DNA of 64,000 bases from Archangiaceae bacterium (GCA_016714225.1 JADJNS010000036.1:20694-84693), one strand, 5' to 3'. Positions 26,914 through 37,034 are shown, counted from the first letter of the stretch. Program-made: numbers and translations. Notes: generated by a model from the sequence alone, not told the origin.

Positions 26914-28749
26914 ATGTGCGGCATCGTCGGTTACGTCGGCAGTGAGCAGTCGGCTCCCATTCTGGTCGCGGGGCTGCGGCGCCTCGAGTACCGCGGCTAC
27001 GACTCGGCCGGCCTGGCGGTCATCGACGGCGGCAAGCTGCAGGTGGTGCGCGCCACCGGCAAGCTGAAGAACCTCGAGGCGCGGCTCAGCACCACGCCGC
27101 TGCTGGGCAGCACCGGCATCGGGCACACCCGCTGGGCGACCCACGGCCCGCCGTCTGACGAGAACGCCCACCCGCACTCGTACGAGGGCGTGGCGGTGGT
27201 GCACAACGGCATCATCGAGAACCACCTCGAGCTCAAGGCCGAGCTGCGCGCCAAGGGCCACGTGTTCACCTCCGAGACCGACTCCGAGGTGTTCGCGCAC
27301 CTCATCGCGGCCGAGCTGAAGAAGAACGTGCCGCTCGACCAGGCGGTGCGCAACTCGGTCAAGCGGGTGCGCGGCACCTACGGCCTGGTGGTGGTGGCCG
27401 AGAAAGACCCCACCCGCATCGTGGCCACCAAAGACTCGAGCCCGATGGTGGTGGGCCTCGCCGAGGGCCAGAACCTGGTGGCCAGCGACGTGCCCGCACT
27501 GCTCGAGCACACCCGCGACGTCATCTTCATGGAAGAGGGCGACCTCGCGGTGCTCACCGCGAAGTCGGTCGAGCTGTTCGACCGCGAGGGCAAGAAGATA
27601 GAGCGCCCGGTGCGCCGCATCGACTGGACCTCGACGATGGCCGAGAAGGGCGGCCACAAGCACTTCATGCACAAGGAGATTCACGAGCAGCCTCGCGCGC
27701 TCGCCGACACCTTGCGCGGGCGGGTGCTGCGCAGCGAAGGCGCGGTGCACTTCGAGGGCTTCGCGCTGACCCCCGACCAGGCCAAGGCGCTCACCAAGGT
27801 CACCATTCTGGCGTGCGGCACCAGCTGGCACTCGGGCCTGACGGGCAGGTGGATGATCGAATCGCTGGCGCGGCTGCCGGTCGAGGTCGAGCTGGCCAGC
27901 GAGTTCCGCTACCGCGACCCGCTGGTCGAGAAGTCGCACCTCGCCATCGCCATCTCGCAGTCGGGCGAGACGCTCGACACGCTGGCGGCGCTGAAAGAGG
28001 CGAAGGCGCGCGGCGCGGTCACGCTGACCCTGTGCAACGTGGTGGGCAGCGCGATGACGCGCGAGGCGCAGTACACCGTGCTCACCAACGCCGGCCCCGA
28101 GATCGGCGTGGCGTCGACCAAGGCGTTCACCACCCAGCTGGTGGGGCTGTACCTGCTCGGCATTCAGCTGGGCCGGCTGCGCGGCACCTTGAGCGTGGCG
28201 CAGGCGCAAGAGCACCTCACCCAGCTGTCAGAGGTACCCAAGCTGGTCGAAGAGGCGCTCAAGACCGAGCCCGAGGTGAAGGCGCTGGCGAGAAAGTACC
28301 AGCACTCGCAAGACTTCTTGTTCCTCGGCCGCGCCACCAGCCACGCGGTGGCGCTCGAAGGCGCGCTGAAGCTGAAAGAGATTTCGTACATTCACGCCGA
28401 GGGCTACGCGGGCGGCGAGATGAAGCACGGGCCCATCGCGCTCATCGACGAGAAGATGCCGGTGGTCATCGTCGCGCCGAGCGAGCCGCACGTGGCGTAC
28501 GAGAAGATGATCGGCAACGTGCAAGAGGCCAAGGCGCGCGGCGGCAGAATCGTCGCGGTGGTCGACACCAAAGACACCCACATTCGCAGCCTGGCCGACG
28601 ACACCATCGTGGTGCCCGCCGCCTCGGCGCTGGTCGCGCCCATCGTGATGACCGTGCCGCTGCAGCTGCTCGCGTACCACGTGGCCGACCTGCGCGGCAC
28701 CGACGTCGACCAGCCCAGAAACCTCGCCAAGTCGGTCACGGTCGAGTGA
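26914..28749 (+). CDS. glmS: glutamine-fructose-6-phosphate aminotransferase (isomerizing)
   Basis: A 611-aa cytosolic enzyme of normal length. It begins MCGIVGYVG, exposing the catalytic Cys of the class II glutaminase after Met removal. HTRWATHGPPSDENAHPH and LEYRGYDSAG belong to the glutaminase domain. Two SIS sugar-isomerase domains follow (CGTSWHSG, ISQSGETLDTL, GRATSHAVALEGALKLKE), and the end DQPRNLAKSVTVE is the invariant GlmS tail. It makes glucosamine-6-phosphate, the input for GlmU upstream. The 18-bp gap leaves no room for a glmS ribozyme. Confidence 0.96.
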   Translation: MCGIVGYVGSEQSAPILVAGLRRLEYRGYDSAGLAVIDGGKLQVVRATGKLKNLEARLSTTPLLGSTGIGHTRWATHGPPSDENAHPHSYEGVAVVHNGIIENHLELKAELRAKGHVFTSETDSEVFAHLIAAELKKNVPLDQAVRNSVKRVRGTYGLVVVAEKDPTRIVATKDSSPMVVGLAEGQNLVASDVPALLEHTRDVIFMEEGDLAVLTAKSVELFDREGKKIERPVRRIDWTSTMAEKGGHKHFMHKEIHEQPRALADTLRGRVLRSEGAVHFEGFALTPDQAKALTKVTILACGTSWHSGLTGRWMIESLARLPVEVELASEFRYRDPLVEKSHLAIAISQSGETLDTLAALKEAKARGAVTLTLCNVVGSAMTREAQYTVLTNAGPEIGVASTKAFTTQLVGLYLLGIQLGRLRGTLSVAQAQEHLTQLSEVPKLVEEALKTEPEVKALARKYQHSQDFLFLGRATSHAVALEGALKLKEISYIHAEGYAGGEMKHGPIALIDEKMPVVIVAPSEPHVAYEKMIGNVQEAKARGGRIVAVVDTKDTHIRSLADDTIVVPAASALVAPIVMTVPLQLLAYHVADLRGTDVDQPRNLAKSVTVE

Positions 28750-28757
28750 AAGACTCC

Positions 28758-31700
28758 CTAGAGCCCGAACGGCGGCTCATCGACGGGCGTGACGAACCCC
28801 ACCAGCGCCAGCGCGCGGGTGTTCTTCACCCCCTGCTGCGCGAAGCTCGACCACGCGGCCTGCGCCGCGGCGGCGTCTGAGCTGGCCCGCGCCTCGAGGT
28901 GGGCCGAGGCGGCCGCGTAGAGGCCCATCGACCGCGCGAGGAACCCCTCTCGCGCCGCTGCTGCGCTCTTCACCGCGCCCTCGGTGGTGCCCTCGGCCAG
29001 GTGCACCATGGCGCGCAGCTGCTCGGCCATCGGCGCCGCGAAGCCGGCGCGCGAGCGCTCCATCGCCCGCACCGCCTTCTTCGCCTCGGCCAGCCACCTC
29101 TGCTGCTCGGCCCCGCGCCGGTGAAAGGCGAGGCTGGCCGCCGCGCGGCCCTTCGCGCCGTACAGGGTCGCGCCAATCACCGGCACGCCGAGCAGGAAGC
29201 TGGCGCGCAGCTGCGGCCACGCCTGGTCGAGCCGGCGCCACGCCGCTTGGGCGTCGCCCTCGAAGAAGTCGAGCTGCAGCCGGGCGAGCAGCTCGTAGAA
29301 GTGCGCCACCAGAAAGCGCCCGCGCGGCCAGCGCGACATGTGCTCTTCGAGCATCGCGCGCCCCGCGGCCGGCCCTTCTCTCAGCACGAAGATGGAGCTC
29401 AGCGTGCCGCCCACCAGGTTGGTGAGGGTGAGAAAGTCTTCTCGCTCGCGCGCCGCGGCCAGCTGCCGGGGCAGCCGCACGCTCAGGGCCGCCCAGTCGC
29501 CCATGTACCAGCGCGCCGCGGCGCCGAAGAACTCGCAGTTGTAGAGCTGGTCGATGAACAGCTTGTTGGCGCGCAGGTAGCGCTCGCCGGTCTCGGCCAG
29601 CCCGAGCGCCTTGGGGAAGCTCTCGCCCAGCGCGAACTCGGCGGCGCACTGAATCGCGTGGCAGTGGTTCACCAGCGCGTCGTCACCTTCGGCTGCCTGG
29701 TAGGCGCGGCGCCGAATCTCTTCGGCGCGCTCGGTGCGCTCGCCGCTCATGCCCACCTGCAGCACGTACTCGGTCATCAGCGCGTCGATGATGCGCTCGC
29801 GCTCGCCGAGGTTGAGCGCGCTGATGAGGAAGCGGGTGCTGTAGCCCGCCGCCGCCAGGGTGTCGGTGAGCCCGTAGCCGGCGCTGGCCGCCCTCAGCGC
29901 GTCGACGCGGTGGCGCAGCTTCTCGTCGGGCGGGTCGGCCGCCGCACGCGGGGTGAAGTCGAGCCCGCGCAGCCGCAGCTGCAGCCGGCCGGTCATGGCC
30001 CACGCGGCCATGCCGGGGCGGTTGCGCGGGCCGTCGATGCGCAGCGACGAGAGCAGCTCTTGCAGCATGCGGTCGCCGCGCTCGAAGTGGCCGCAGCGCA
30101 AGAAGCAGTCGGCGGCGCGGCAGCGGAAGTCGGCCGCCTGCGGGCCGGTGCTCTCTTGCGCCGCCTGCTCGTACACCCGCCCGGCCTCGGCGCTGCGGCC
30201 CTCGCGCGCCAGCACCCGCGCCAGCCCTTCGAAGGCCTGCAGCCGCGCGGCGAGGTCTCCCGCCTGGGCGAGCGAGAGGCACTGCCGGTAGAGGCGCGCG
30301 GCGCGCTTGCCCGCCAGCGAGGCCTCGGCTTCGGCCGCCGCCGCCCAGTACAGCGGCCGCGACTGGTCGGCGCGCCCCGCCGCGAGCCAGTGCCCGGCCA
30401 GCACCTCGGCGTCGACGTCTTCGGCCCCGGTGAGCGCCTCGGCCAGCGCCCCGTGCAGCCGGCTCTTCTCGGCCGCGCCCAGCCGCTGCACCACCGACTC
30501 GCGCACCCGGTCGTGGTACGGCTCGATGGTGTCGCGCTGGCGCGTGCCGCTCACCCGCACCAGCCCGCCCTGCTGCAGCTGCTCGCGCGCCGCGGTGTAG
30601 TCGGCCAGCTCGAGGTGCGCCGCGGCGCGGAGCACCTGGTGCGGCAGCGGGTGGCCGGCCACGCTCACCAGCGCGGCGAGCTCGCGCTGCTGTGGCGGCA
30701 GGCCGAACACGCGCTGCGCCAGCGCCTCGTCGAGCGACTGGGCCGAGGCGCCGTGCAAGAGCAGCTCGCGCAGGTACAGCGGGTGCCCTTGCGCGTCGCG
30801 CGCGGCGCGCATGGGGTCGACCGCGGCGCCGGCCGGCAGCCGCTCGAGCAGCTGCCGCGCCATCGCCAGGCTCTCTTCGGCGTCGAGCCCGCCGAGCACC
30901 AGGCGCTCGACGCCGCGGCTCACCCGATGAAGCTCTTCGGGAGCCCACGGCTCGGACGCAGACGCGCGCACCGTGGCGAGCATCAACATCGGCGGCAGCG
31001 GCTCGGCGAGCAGCTCGGCCAGCACCCACAGCGAGTCGGCGTCGGCCCACTGCAGGTCGTCGAAGAGCACCACCAGCGCCTGCCGCTCGGCCAGCCGGCG
31101 CAGCAGCGTGCGCAGCCCGTCGACGGCGAGGCGCCTGAGCTCGAGGCCGCTGGCCGCGCGGCGATCGGCTGAAGGCGGCAGCTCGGGCAGCTGGCTCAAG
31201 GTGGGGAACAGCAGCGCCAGCTCGGCCGAGACGCCCTCGAGCACCGCGCGCCGCGCCTGTTCGCTCTCGTGCAGCAGCAGGCGGGCGACCTCGTCCATCA
31301 CCGGGTCGAACGCCTTGTACGGCACCGACTCGCGCTCGTGGCAGCGGCCGCGCAGCACCTTGAGCAGCCGGTGCTCGGCGCCGATGCGGCGCACCACGTG
31401 GTCGAGCAGGGCCGACTTGCCCACGCCCGACTCGCCCTGCACCACCACCAGGCGCCCCGGGCCGCGCAGCGCCTCGCGCGCGGCGGTGCGCAGCAGCTCG
31501 ACCGCCGCGGTACGGCCGACGAACAGCGGGGTCTCGGCGGTGTGGGCCTCTTCGGTGGGCGCGGGCAGCCCCAGCGCGGCGCGAATCGAGCGGCCATCGG
31601 CGCGCGACGAGGGGTCGGGGTCGAGCAGCTCGCAGCACAGGCGGTCGAGCGCCCGGGGCACCCCGACCACCAGGGCGGCGGGCGACGGGTACGCGCGAGC

Positions 31701-32528
31701 GAGCTTCATCGCCTGCATCTGCTCGAAGGGGCCCCAGAAGGGGCGGCGACCGGTGAGGCACTGGTAGAGCACCACGCCCACCGAGAACCAGTCGGCGGCG
31801 GGAGAGAGCGACTGGCCGCGGGCCAGCTCGGGCGCGATGTACGACGGCGTGCCCTCGAGGGTGCCGCGGGCGGGGTCGACCACCCGGCGGTCGAGGTCGC
31901 TGACCAGGCCGAAGTCGCACAGCACCAGGTGACCGCGCTCGTCGACCAGCGCGTTCGAGGGCTTCACGTCGCGGTGCACCTTGCCCACCGCATGCAGGGC
32001 CTCGAGCCCGGCCGCGAGCTGGCCGAGAATCGAGCGCAGCCGCTCGAGGTCGAAGGTGCCGGTCGCGGTGGGCGCCGGCGGCGGTAGGGGCAGAGCCGCT
32101 CCCGGCGAGGTGGCGGGCAGCTCGAGGGTGGGCACCTCGTCGGTGCCGCTCTGCGACGGGGTGGCGTCGGGCTGCGGGGTGTGGGCCTGCGACGAGGTGA
32201 GCGTGGCCTCTTCGGGCGAGCGCTTGGGCGGGCTGCCGCTGTCGCCGCGCACCCAGCGGGTGATGGAGACGCCGCGCACGTACTCCATGGTGAAGAACCA
32301 CGCGCCCTGGTGCTCGACCAGCTCGCCGAGCCGCACCAGGTTGGAGTGCTGCACGTCGCGCAGCGCGCGGAACTCGTCTTTGAGCCGGGCCAGCGCCTGG
32401 GGGTGCTGGTAGTGCAGCTCCTTGATGGCGACGCTGACCCCGAGCTCCAGGTCGAGCGCTTCGTAGACGGTGCCCATGCCGCCGCTGCCGACGATGCGGC
32501 GTTTCTCGAAGCGCGGCGGCAGAGCCAT
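28758..32528 (-). CDS. giant Ser/Thr kinase with AAA ATPase and TPR-like region
   Basis: A 1256-aa soluble protein. Kinase domain 10-325: GSGGMGTVYEA loop, Lys36, HRDVKPSN (H185, D187), DFG (205-207) and APE. A Pro/Ser/Thr-rich insert (about 96-156) lies between the two kinase lobes. A signal-transduction AAA-type ATPase follows, with Walker A GESGVGKSALLDH (365-377) and Walker B LVVLFDDLQWADADS. The remaining about 600 residues are helical repeats of TPR type. This is the PknK/ATPase-fused kinase architecture common in myxobacteria, without a visible C-terminal HTH. It converges on glmS, 8 bp apart. Confidence 0.9.
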   Translation of the reverse strand: MALPPRFEKRRIVGSGGMGTVYEALDLELGVSVAIKELHYQHPQALARLKDEFRALRDVQHSNLVRLGELVEHQGAWFFTMEYVRGVSITRWVRGDSGSPPKRSPEEATLTSSQAHTPQPDATPSQSGTDEVPTLELPATSPGAALPLPPPAPTATGTFDLERLRSILGQLAAGLEALHAVGKVHRDVKPSNALVDERGHLVLCDFGLVSDLDRRVVDPARGTLEGTPSYIAPELARGQSLSPAADWFSVGVVLYQCLTGRRPFWGPFEQMQAMKLARAYPSPAALVVGVPRALDRLCCELLDPDPSSRADGRSIRAALGLPAPTEEAHTAETPLFVGRTAAVELLRTAAREALRGPGRLVVVQGESGVGKSALLDHVVRRIGAEHRLLKVLRGRCHERESVPYKAFDPVMDEVARLLLHESEQARRAVLEGVSAELALLFPTLSQLPELPPSADRRAASGLELRRLAVDGLRTLLRRLAERQALVVLFDDLQWADADSLWVLAELLAEPLPPMLMLATVRASASEPWAPEELHRVSRGVERLVLGGLDAEESLAMARQLLERLPAGAAVDPMRAARDAQGHPLYLRELLLHGASAQSLDEALAQRVFGLPPQQRELAALVSVAGHPLPHQVLRAAAHLELADYTAAREQLQQGGLVRVSGTRQRDTIEPYHDRVRESVVQRLGAAEKSRLHGALAEALTGAEDVDAEVLAGHWLAAGRADQSRPLYWAAAAEAEASLAGKRAARLYRQCLSLAQAGDLAARLQAFEGLARVLAREGRSAEAGRVYEQAAQESTGPQAADFRCRAADCFLRCGHFERGDRMLQELLSSLRIDGPRNRPGMAAWAMTGRLQLRLRGLDFTPRAAADPPDEKLRHRVDALRAASAGYGLTDTLAAAGYSTRFLISALNLGERERIIDALMTEYVLQVGMSGERTERAEEIRRRAYQAAEGDDALVNHCHAIQCAAEFALGESFPKALGLAETGERYLRANKLFIDQLYNCEFFGAAARWYMGDWAALSVRLPRQLAAAREREDFLTLTNLVGGTLSSIFVLREGPAAGRAMLEEHMSRWPRGRFLVAHFYELLARLQLDFFEGDAQAAWRRLDQAWPQLRASFLLGVPVIGATLYGAKGRAAASLAFHRRGAEQQRWLAEAKKAVRAMERSRAGFAAPMAEQLRAMVHLAEGTTEGAVKSAAAAREGFLARSMGLYAAASAHLEARASSDAAAAQAAWSSFAQQGVKNTRALALVGFVTPVDEPPFGL

Positions 32529-32596
32529 CGGCCGGCCATCTTGGCGCGAGTGGGGGTGGCGATCGAGGTGCGGAAGGCGCTAAGCGGCGCCTTCAG

Positions 32597-33787
32597 GTGA
32601 GGCTGCGACTCGCGATGCTGGTGGCACTGTCGGCCTGCCCCGCGCGGGCCCCGGTGACCGGTGACACCGCGGGCGGCGGTGCTGCCGGCGGCAGCGGCGG
32701 CGCCGCCGGGGGAGCTGTCACCGATGCGGGCGGTCAGGGCTTCGACGCGGGCATCGAGGGCCGTGCCGCGCGCGATGTCTCGGCCGAGCTCGAAGCGGTT
32801 CGCGTCGACGCCGGGCTCATCGGCGTCGCAGTGCTCGAGTGGCGGCACGGGGTGGTGGTGTTCGAGGGCGCAGCGGGCACGCGCCGCCAGGGCTCGGGCG
32901 AGGCGGTGCAGCTCGGCGACGACTGGGAGCTGGCCTCGTGCGCCAAGGCCATCAGCGCCACCGTGGCGGCCATCGCCATCGAGCGCGGCGAGCTGCGCTG
33001 GGACACGACGCTGGGAGAGGTGTTCGCCGATGGCGGGGTGCACCCGCAGCTGGCGGCCGTGACGCTGGAGCAGCTGCTCGAGCACCGCGGCGGCCTGGTG
33101 CGCGACTTCAGCGACGCGACGGTGAGCGCGCTCTCGGGCACCGGCCGGCAGCAGCGCGAGGCGGCGCTGCAGACGGTGCTGCACGCCGCCCCGGCGACGG
33201 CGGTCGGCGAGTACGCGTACTCCAACGTGGGCTACGTGGTGATGGCGGCGATGCTCGAGCGCCAGGCCGGGCCCGACTTCGAGACCCAGCTGCAAGAGCG
33301 GCTCTTCGCTCCGCTGCAGATGAAGTGCGGCTTCGGGCTGCCGCACGGCCCCGGCGGAGTGCAGCCGTGGGGGCACTGGCTGCTCGGCGGCGGCAGCTAC
33401 CAGGTCTCAACCGCCGATGACCCGCTGGTCTACAGCGCAGCGGGCGGCCTGCACTGCACGCTGCGCGACTGGGCGAAGGTGGTGGCGATGCACCTGCGCG
33501 GCGAGCGGGGCGAAGAGACGTTGATCAGCGCGGCGACGATGCGCCGGCTGCACACGCCTCCCGATGGGGGCACCTATGCCGCCGGGTGGCAGGTGCTGCA
33601 GCGCAGCTGGGCCCACGGCCTGGCGCTCAATCATTCGGGCGCGTACGGCGGCTACCAGACGCTGGTGTGGGCGGCGCCGAACATCGAGACGTTCACCCTC
33701 ACCGCCACCAACCAGCAAGACCCGGGGGGCGTCACCCACCGCGGGCTCGATACCACCTCGGTGTGGAGCGGCGCGCAGCCCGAGTGA
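32597..33787 (+). CDS. beta-lactamase-family serine hydrolase lipoprotein
   Basis: A 396-aa exported protein starting at GTG 32597, with signal MRLRLAMLVALSACP (lipobox LSAC) and a Gly/Ala-rich linker (GGGAAGGSGGAAGG). The catalytic domain has the SxxK motif SCAK (Ser114, Lys117), a YSN triad-like motif in EYAYSNVGYV, and HSGAYGG near the C-terminus in place of KTG. This is the class C beta-lactamase/CubicO-type fold. Probably a periplasmic or surface esterase or peptidase; the substrate is unknown. Its start is 68 bp from the divergent giant kinase gene. Confidence 0.85.
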   Translation: MRLRLAMLVALSACPARAPVTGDTAGGGAAGGSGGAAGGAVTDAGGQGFDAGIEGRAARDVSAELEAVRVDAGLIGVAVLEWRHGVVVFEGAAGTRRQGSGEAVQLGDDWELASCAKAISATVAAIAIERGELRWDTTLGEVFADGGVHPQLAAVTLEQLLEHRGGLVRDFSDATVSALSGTGRQQREAALQTVLHAAPATAVGEYAYSNVGYVVMAAMLERQAGPDFETQLQERLFAPLQMKCGFGLPHGPGGVQPWGHWLLGGGSYQVSTADDPLVYSAAGGLHCTLRDWAKVVAMHLRGERGEETLISAATMRRLHTPPDGGTYAAGWQVLQRSWAHGLALNHSGAYGGYQTLVWAAPNIETFTLTATNQQDPGGVTHRGLDTTSVWSGAQPE

Positions 33788-33831
33788 GCTACGGTGAAGG
33801 CTGCGTGGCGGCCGCCGCAGCCCGGTGAGGG

Positions 33832-34857
33832 TCAGGGCACCGCGGCGCTCGAGATGAGCCGCGGCGGCACGATGACCGGCGCAGCCACCGGGCACTGGGT
33901 GCACGGCCCACGCAGCGGCACCACCAGGGTGCGGCCGATGCTCAGCATGGTACCGGCCAGCCCGCTGGCCTTCTGAATCAGCTTCACGGTGGTGCCGTAC
34001 TTCGCGGCGAGGTGGCCGAGCGTCTCGCCCGCCCTCACCCGGTGCACGATTTTGTTCTCGTCGGGGCGCTTGGCGAGCAGCGGCTGCACCCGGCGGCCGA
34101 GCTCTTGCGAGCGCGGCGCGAAGAAGCGCACGTGAAAGTGGTCTTTGTGGCGGCGCGCGTGCTGGAACAACGACTGGGCTCCCGAGTGAAAGAGCTTGTC
34201 GACGAGCGCCGGGTCTTCGCCGCGCGACAGCCCGTACGCGGCCAGTGCCGCCTGCACCTTGCGGTCGAGCAGCACCACCTGCACGTCGGCCTTGGCGGCG
34301 AGCGCCTTCACCAGCGCCCAGTTGGCCTCGAGGTCCATGGTGGCGATGCGGCTCTGGGGCAGGTTTCGCAGGTCGGTGCCGGGCGGGTAGTAGAAGCCGA
34401 CGTCGACGTCGCGGCCCGACTGGTGGCTGAAGTGCGGCCGCAGGTAGCCGCCCTCGCGCTTGCCGATGTGGTTGACCCGCAGCGGCGCGGCGCCCGGCAC
34501 CGCGGCGGCGACGTCGAGCGCCACCGCGTTCAGGTACTCGACGGTCTCGGCGGTGCCCCAGGCGTTCTCGGGCGTCACCACCTCGACGTGGGCCGAGGGC
34601 TGCACCTGCACGCCGTTGATGAGCCGGCCGGCCTCGGCGAGGCCGACGCTGACCGAGCCGAGCGACGAGAGGTCGTCGAGAAACCCCTTCTCGAGCTCTT
34701 CGTCGCTCAGGTCGGCGCTGTAGAGGTAGCCGGCATCGGCAGGCGCTTCGAGCACGGTCTCCCGCTCGACCGGGTCTGGCGTGGCGTCGGCATCATCGGG
34801 GTCGGCCTCGTCGGCCGGGGGCAGCGCGCAGAGCGCCGCGACAACGAGCATCAGCAT
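33832..34857 (-). CDS. MepA-like murein endopeptidase with C-terminal LysM
   Basis: A 341-aa exported protein; the signal is short (MLMLVVAALCALPPA). The penicillin-insensitive murein endopeptidase zinc site is visible: HFSHQSGRDVDVGFYY (His145, Asp152) and RRHKDHFHVRF (His240, His242). A LysM peptidoglycan-binding domain follows (about 271-315, VHRVRAGETLGHLAAKYGTT). It should cut meso-DAP cross-links in the periplasm. The first 70 mature residues are acidic and of unknown role. ATG 34851 is an alternative start two codons downstream. Confidence 0.88.
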   Translation of the reverse strand: MLMLVVAALCALPPADEADPDDADATPDPVERETVLEAPADAGYLYSADLSDEELEKGFLDDLSSLGSVSVGLAEAGRLINGVQVQPSAHVEVVTPENAWGTAETVEYLNAVALDVAAAVPGAAPLRVNHIGKREGGYLRPHFSHQSGRDVDVGFYYPPGTDLRNLPQSRIATMDLEANWALVKALAAKADVQVVLLDRKVQAALAAYGLSRGEDPALVDKLFHSGAQSLFQHARRHKDHFHVRFFAPRSQELGRRVQPLLAKRPDENKIVHRVRAGETLGHLAAKYGTTVKLIQKASGLAGTMLSIGRTLVVPLRGPCTQCPVAAPVIVPPRLISSAAVP

Positions 34858-34965
34858 GGGGAAGAGGGCGAGAGTGTGGCCCGCTACAACCCTGCAGCGA
34901 AATAAAAAGTTCGGGCCGCTGACCGCGTGATGACGCGCCGAAGCTGCGACCTTTGCGTACCTGCC

Positions 34966-36318
34966 TCAGTACTGCTTGAGGAACTCGAGGAGGTCGGCGC
35001 GGTCGGCGGCGCTCAGACCATCGCCGAAGGTGTGGCCGGCGTTCGACAGCCCCGGCCGGGTGGTGTCGTAGACGTGCGAGCGCTCGGCGCGCGGCGGGCT
35101 CGACGGGGCGGCGGCGAGCGACGCGTATTTTCTGCCCACCGCGACCGCGTCGTAGTCGTCGGCGCCGGCCTCGAGCTCGAACACCTTGGGGCGCGTGCTG
35201 CTCTCGAGCACCGCGGCGAGCGTGGGCACGCTGCCGTTGTGGAAGTACGGAGCGGTCGCCCACACCCCGCGCAGCGGCGGCGCCACGTAGGCGCCGGTCG
35301 ACGTCTCGGGGTAGTCGCGCGCCAGCCAGCCGAGGTTCACCCACGCCACCTCGTCGGGCCCGTAAGCGCTGGCGCGCACCGGGTCGGTGCCCACCTCGGT
35401 CAGCGCGACCAGCGTCGAGGGGTTCGCGTCGCACCGGCTGGTGCCGTGGCAGCGCGCGCAGGTGGCCTCGAACACCGCGCGGCCGCGGGTCACCGCCTCG
35501 GCCGCGGGGGCGGCGAACGGCCACGCCGGCGGGCTCAGCGAAAGCAGGTACTCGCGCACGTCTTTGAAGGTCTCTTCGCGCGCCTCGAGCTCGGCCTGCG
35601 TCACCCCGAACGCGAGCAGGGTGGCCATCATGCTGCGGTGCGCGCGAATGTCTCCCGAGCCGTCGGTGAACATGCGGCTCTTGCGCTTGAGGCCCCACCA
35701 GGCCGGCGGGTCTTGAAAGCCGAGCTCGGTGCGAATCGGAGTCGGGGGCGTGCCGTAGTTGAGCGACAGCTCGAGCCCCAGGCCCATCGCGTCGTTCACC
35801 CCGCGGGCGCCGGTGCGGAGCCGCGCGTAGCCGGGCGGAGTGAAGCCCGCCATGGTCGCGAGCTGCGCCAGGTCTTCTTGCAGCAAGGTGAGGTCGCTGC
35901 GCGGGTTGCCCAGGCCGACCAGCGACTGCCCGTTCACCGTGCCCTGGTGACAGGCCAGGCAGTCGAGCGTCGCCTGGTTGCCGTTCACCGCCCGCACGCC
36001 CTCGCCGAGCCCGAAGCCGTAGCGCGCCCGAAACGCCACCCAGTAGTCGGCCGGCATGCCGGTGCCCCACACCGCCCAGAGGCTCTGCATCGCCAGCATC
36101 GGCACCAGCGGGCCGGTGAGCCCGGTCTCGAGCAGCGCCACGCGGCCCCGCTCGGCGCGCGCGGGGTCGAAGCCCAGCACCGCGCTCTCGCAGCGCGCCG
36201 CCTCGACCCTCACCCCCACCGGGGCCGGCTTCAGGTCGAGAGACGCCGCAGGTGCGCTCTCGCACGCGCAACCCAACACCACCAGGCCGAAGAGCGCTCG
36301 CGTCACCCTGCAGCGCAT
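34966..36318 (-). CDS. di-haem c-type cytochrome lipoprotein
   Basis: A 450-aa exported protein with a lipobox (LVVLGC). Two haem motifs, CLACHQG (middle) and CARCHGT (C-terminal half), and a late APYFHNGSVPTL segment place it with the di-haem cytochromes related to cytochrome c peroxidase and RoxA-like enzymes. The HNGS(V/I)PTL segment is the shared signature near the second haem. Activity (peroxidase, oxygenase or plain electron transfer) cannot be told. Probably monocistronic. Confidence 0.8.
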   Translation of the reverse strand: MRCRVTRALFGLVVLGCACESAPAASLDLKPAPVGVRVEAARCESAVLGFDPARAERGRVALLETGLTGPLVPMLAMQSLWAVWGTGMPADYWVAFRARYGFGLGEGVRAVNGNQATLDCLACHQGTVNGQSLVGLGNPRSDLTLLQEDLAQLATMAGFTPPGYARLRTGARGVNDAMGLGLELSLNYGTPPTPIRTELGFQDPPAWWGLKRKSRMFTDGSGDIRAHRSMMATLLAFGVTQAELEAREETFKDVREYLLSLSPPAWPFAAPAAEAVTRGRAVFEATCARCHGTSRCDANPSTLVALTEVGTDPVRASAYGPDEVAWVNLGWLARDYPETSTGAYVAPPLRGVWATAPYFHNGSVPTLAAVLESSTRPKVFELEAGADDYDAVAVGRKYASLAAAPSSPPRAERSHVYDTTRPGLSNAGHTFGDGLSAADRADLLEFLKQY

Positions 36319-36389
36319 AGCAGGGCTTCAGGCAGCGTGAACAACTCACCCCGGCGGCGCGGTCGCTCGGGGCGACAGCCGCTCTTCTT

Positions 36390-37034
36390 TCAGCTGCGGC
36401 GGCCCTTCGGCTGGCGGCTGGGCGCCTTGCGGGTCGACCGGCGCGCGCGGGCGCCCTCGAACCGGCTCGACGCCACGCGCTTGGCCGAACGCATCGCGTC
36501 GCGGGCGAGGTCTTTGCCGGTGTCGAGCACCTTGGCGAGCGCGCCCGAGATGATGTTGCCGGGAGGAGAGTCGGGCGCCATCGGGTGCGGCCGGGTCGGC
36601 GCGCTGCCCTTCGCCTGCTTCATCGCCGCGCCGAGCGCCTCGAGCTGCGCGTTCGACATCAGCTTGCGCAGCTGGGGGAACAGCTCGCCCTCTTCTTCCT
36701 TCACGTGGTGGCGGATGTTCTCCATCAGCACCGTCAGCTTGGCGCAGTAGCGCTCATCTTCCGCCGACATCTTCTCGAGCTCGGCGAGCACGGCCTTGGC
36801 CACGTGGTGCTCTTCGAGCGCCTCGAGCACCATGTCCTGGGTGTCTTCCGACAGCTCGCGCGCAGCCGGGTAGAGGAACTCTTCTTCGATGGCGGCGTGA
36901 ATCGAGAGCAGCTTGATGACCTGCTCGCCGATGCGCTGGTGCGTCTGGTAGGCCTCGTCTCCGCTCTTCTCGAAGCGCTTGAAGAGGGCTTCGACGTCCT
37001 GGTGGTCCTGCTTGAGCAGCTTGATGGCGTCCAT
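36390..37034 (-). CDS. hemerythrin HHE-domain protein
   Basis: A 214-aa soluble protein. The four-helix HHE domain supplies di-iron ligands: KQDHQDVEALF, LSIHAAIEEEFLYP, EEHHVAKAVL and RHHVKEEEGELFPQL. The C-terminal about 70 residues are basic and Arg/Lys/Ser-rich (ARARRSTRKAPSRQPKGRRS) and might bind nucleic acid. Such proteins bind O2 or NO, or act in iron/redox homeostasis. Confidence 0.9.
   Translation of the reverse strand: MDAIKLLKQDHQDVEALFKRFEKSGDEAYQTHQRIGEQVIKLLSIHAAIEEEFLYPAARELSEDTQDMVLEALEEHHVAKAVLAELEKMSAEDERYCAKLTVLMENIRHHVKEEEGELFPQLRKLMSNAQLEALGAAMKQAKGSAPTRPHPMAPDSPPGNIISGALAKVLDTGKDLARDAMRSAKRVASSRFEGARARRSTRKAPSRQPKGRRS

Noticed and set aside
28899..31172. A 757-residue plus-strand frame inside the giant kinase gene
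   Set aside because: Antisense shadow: the opposite strand has kinase and ATPase motifs in a single frame.
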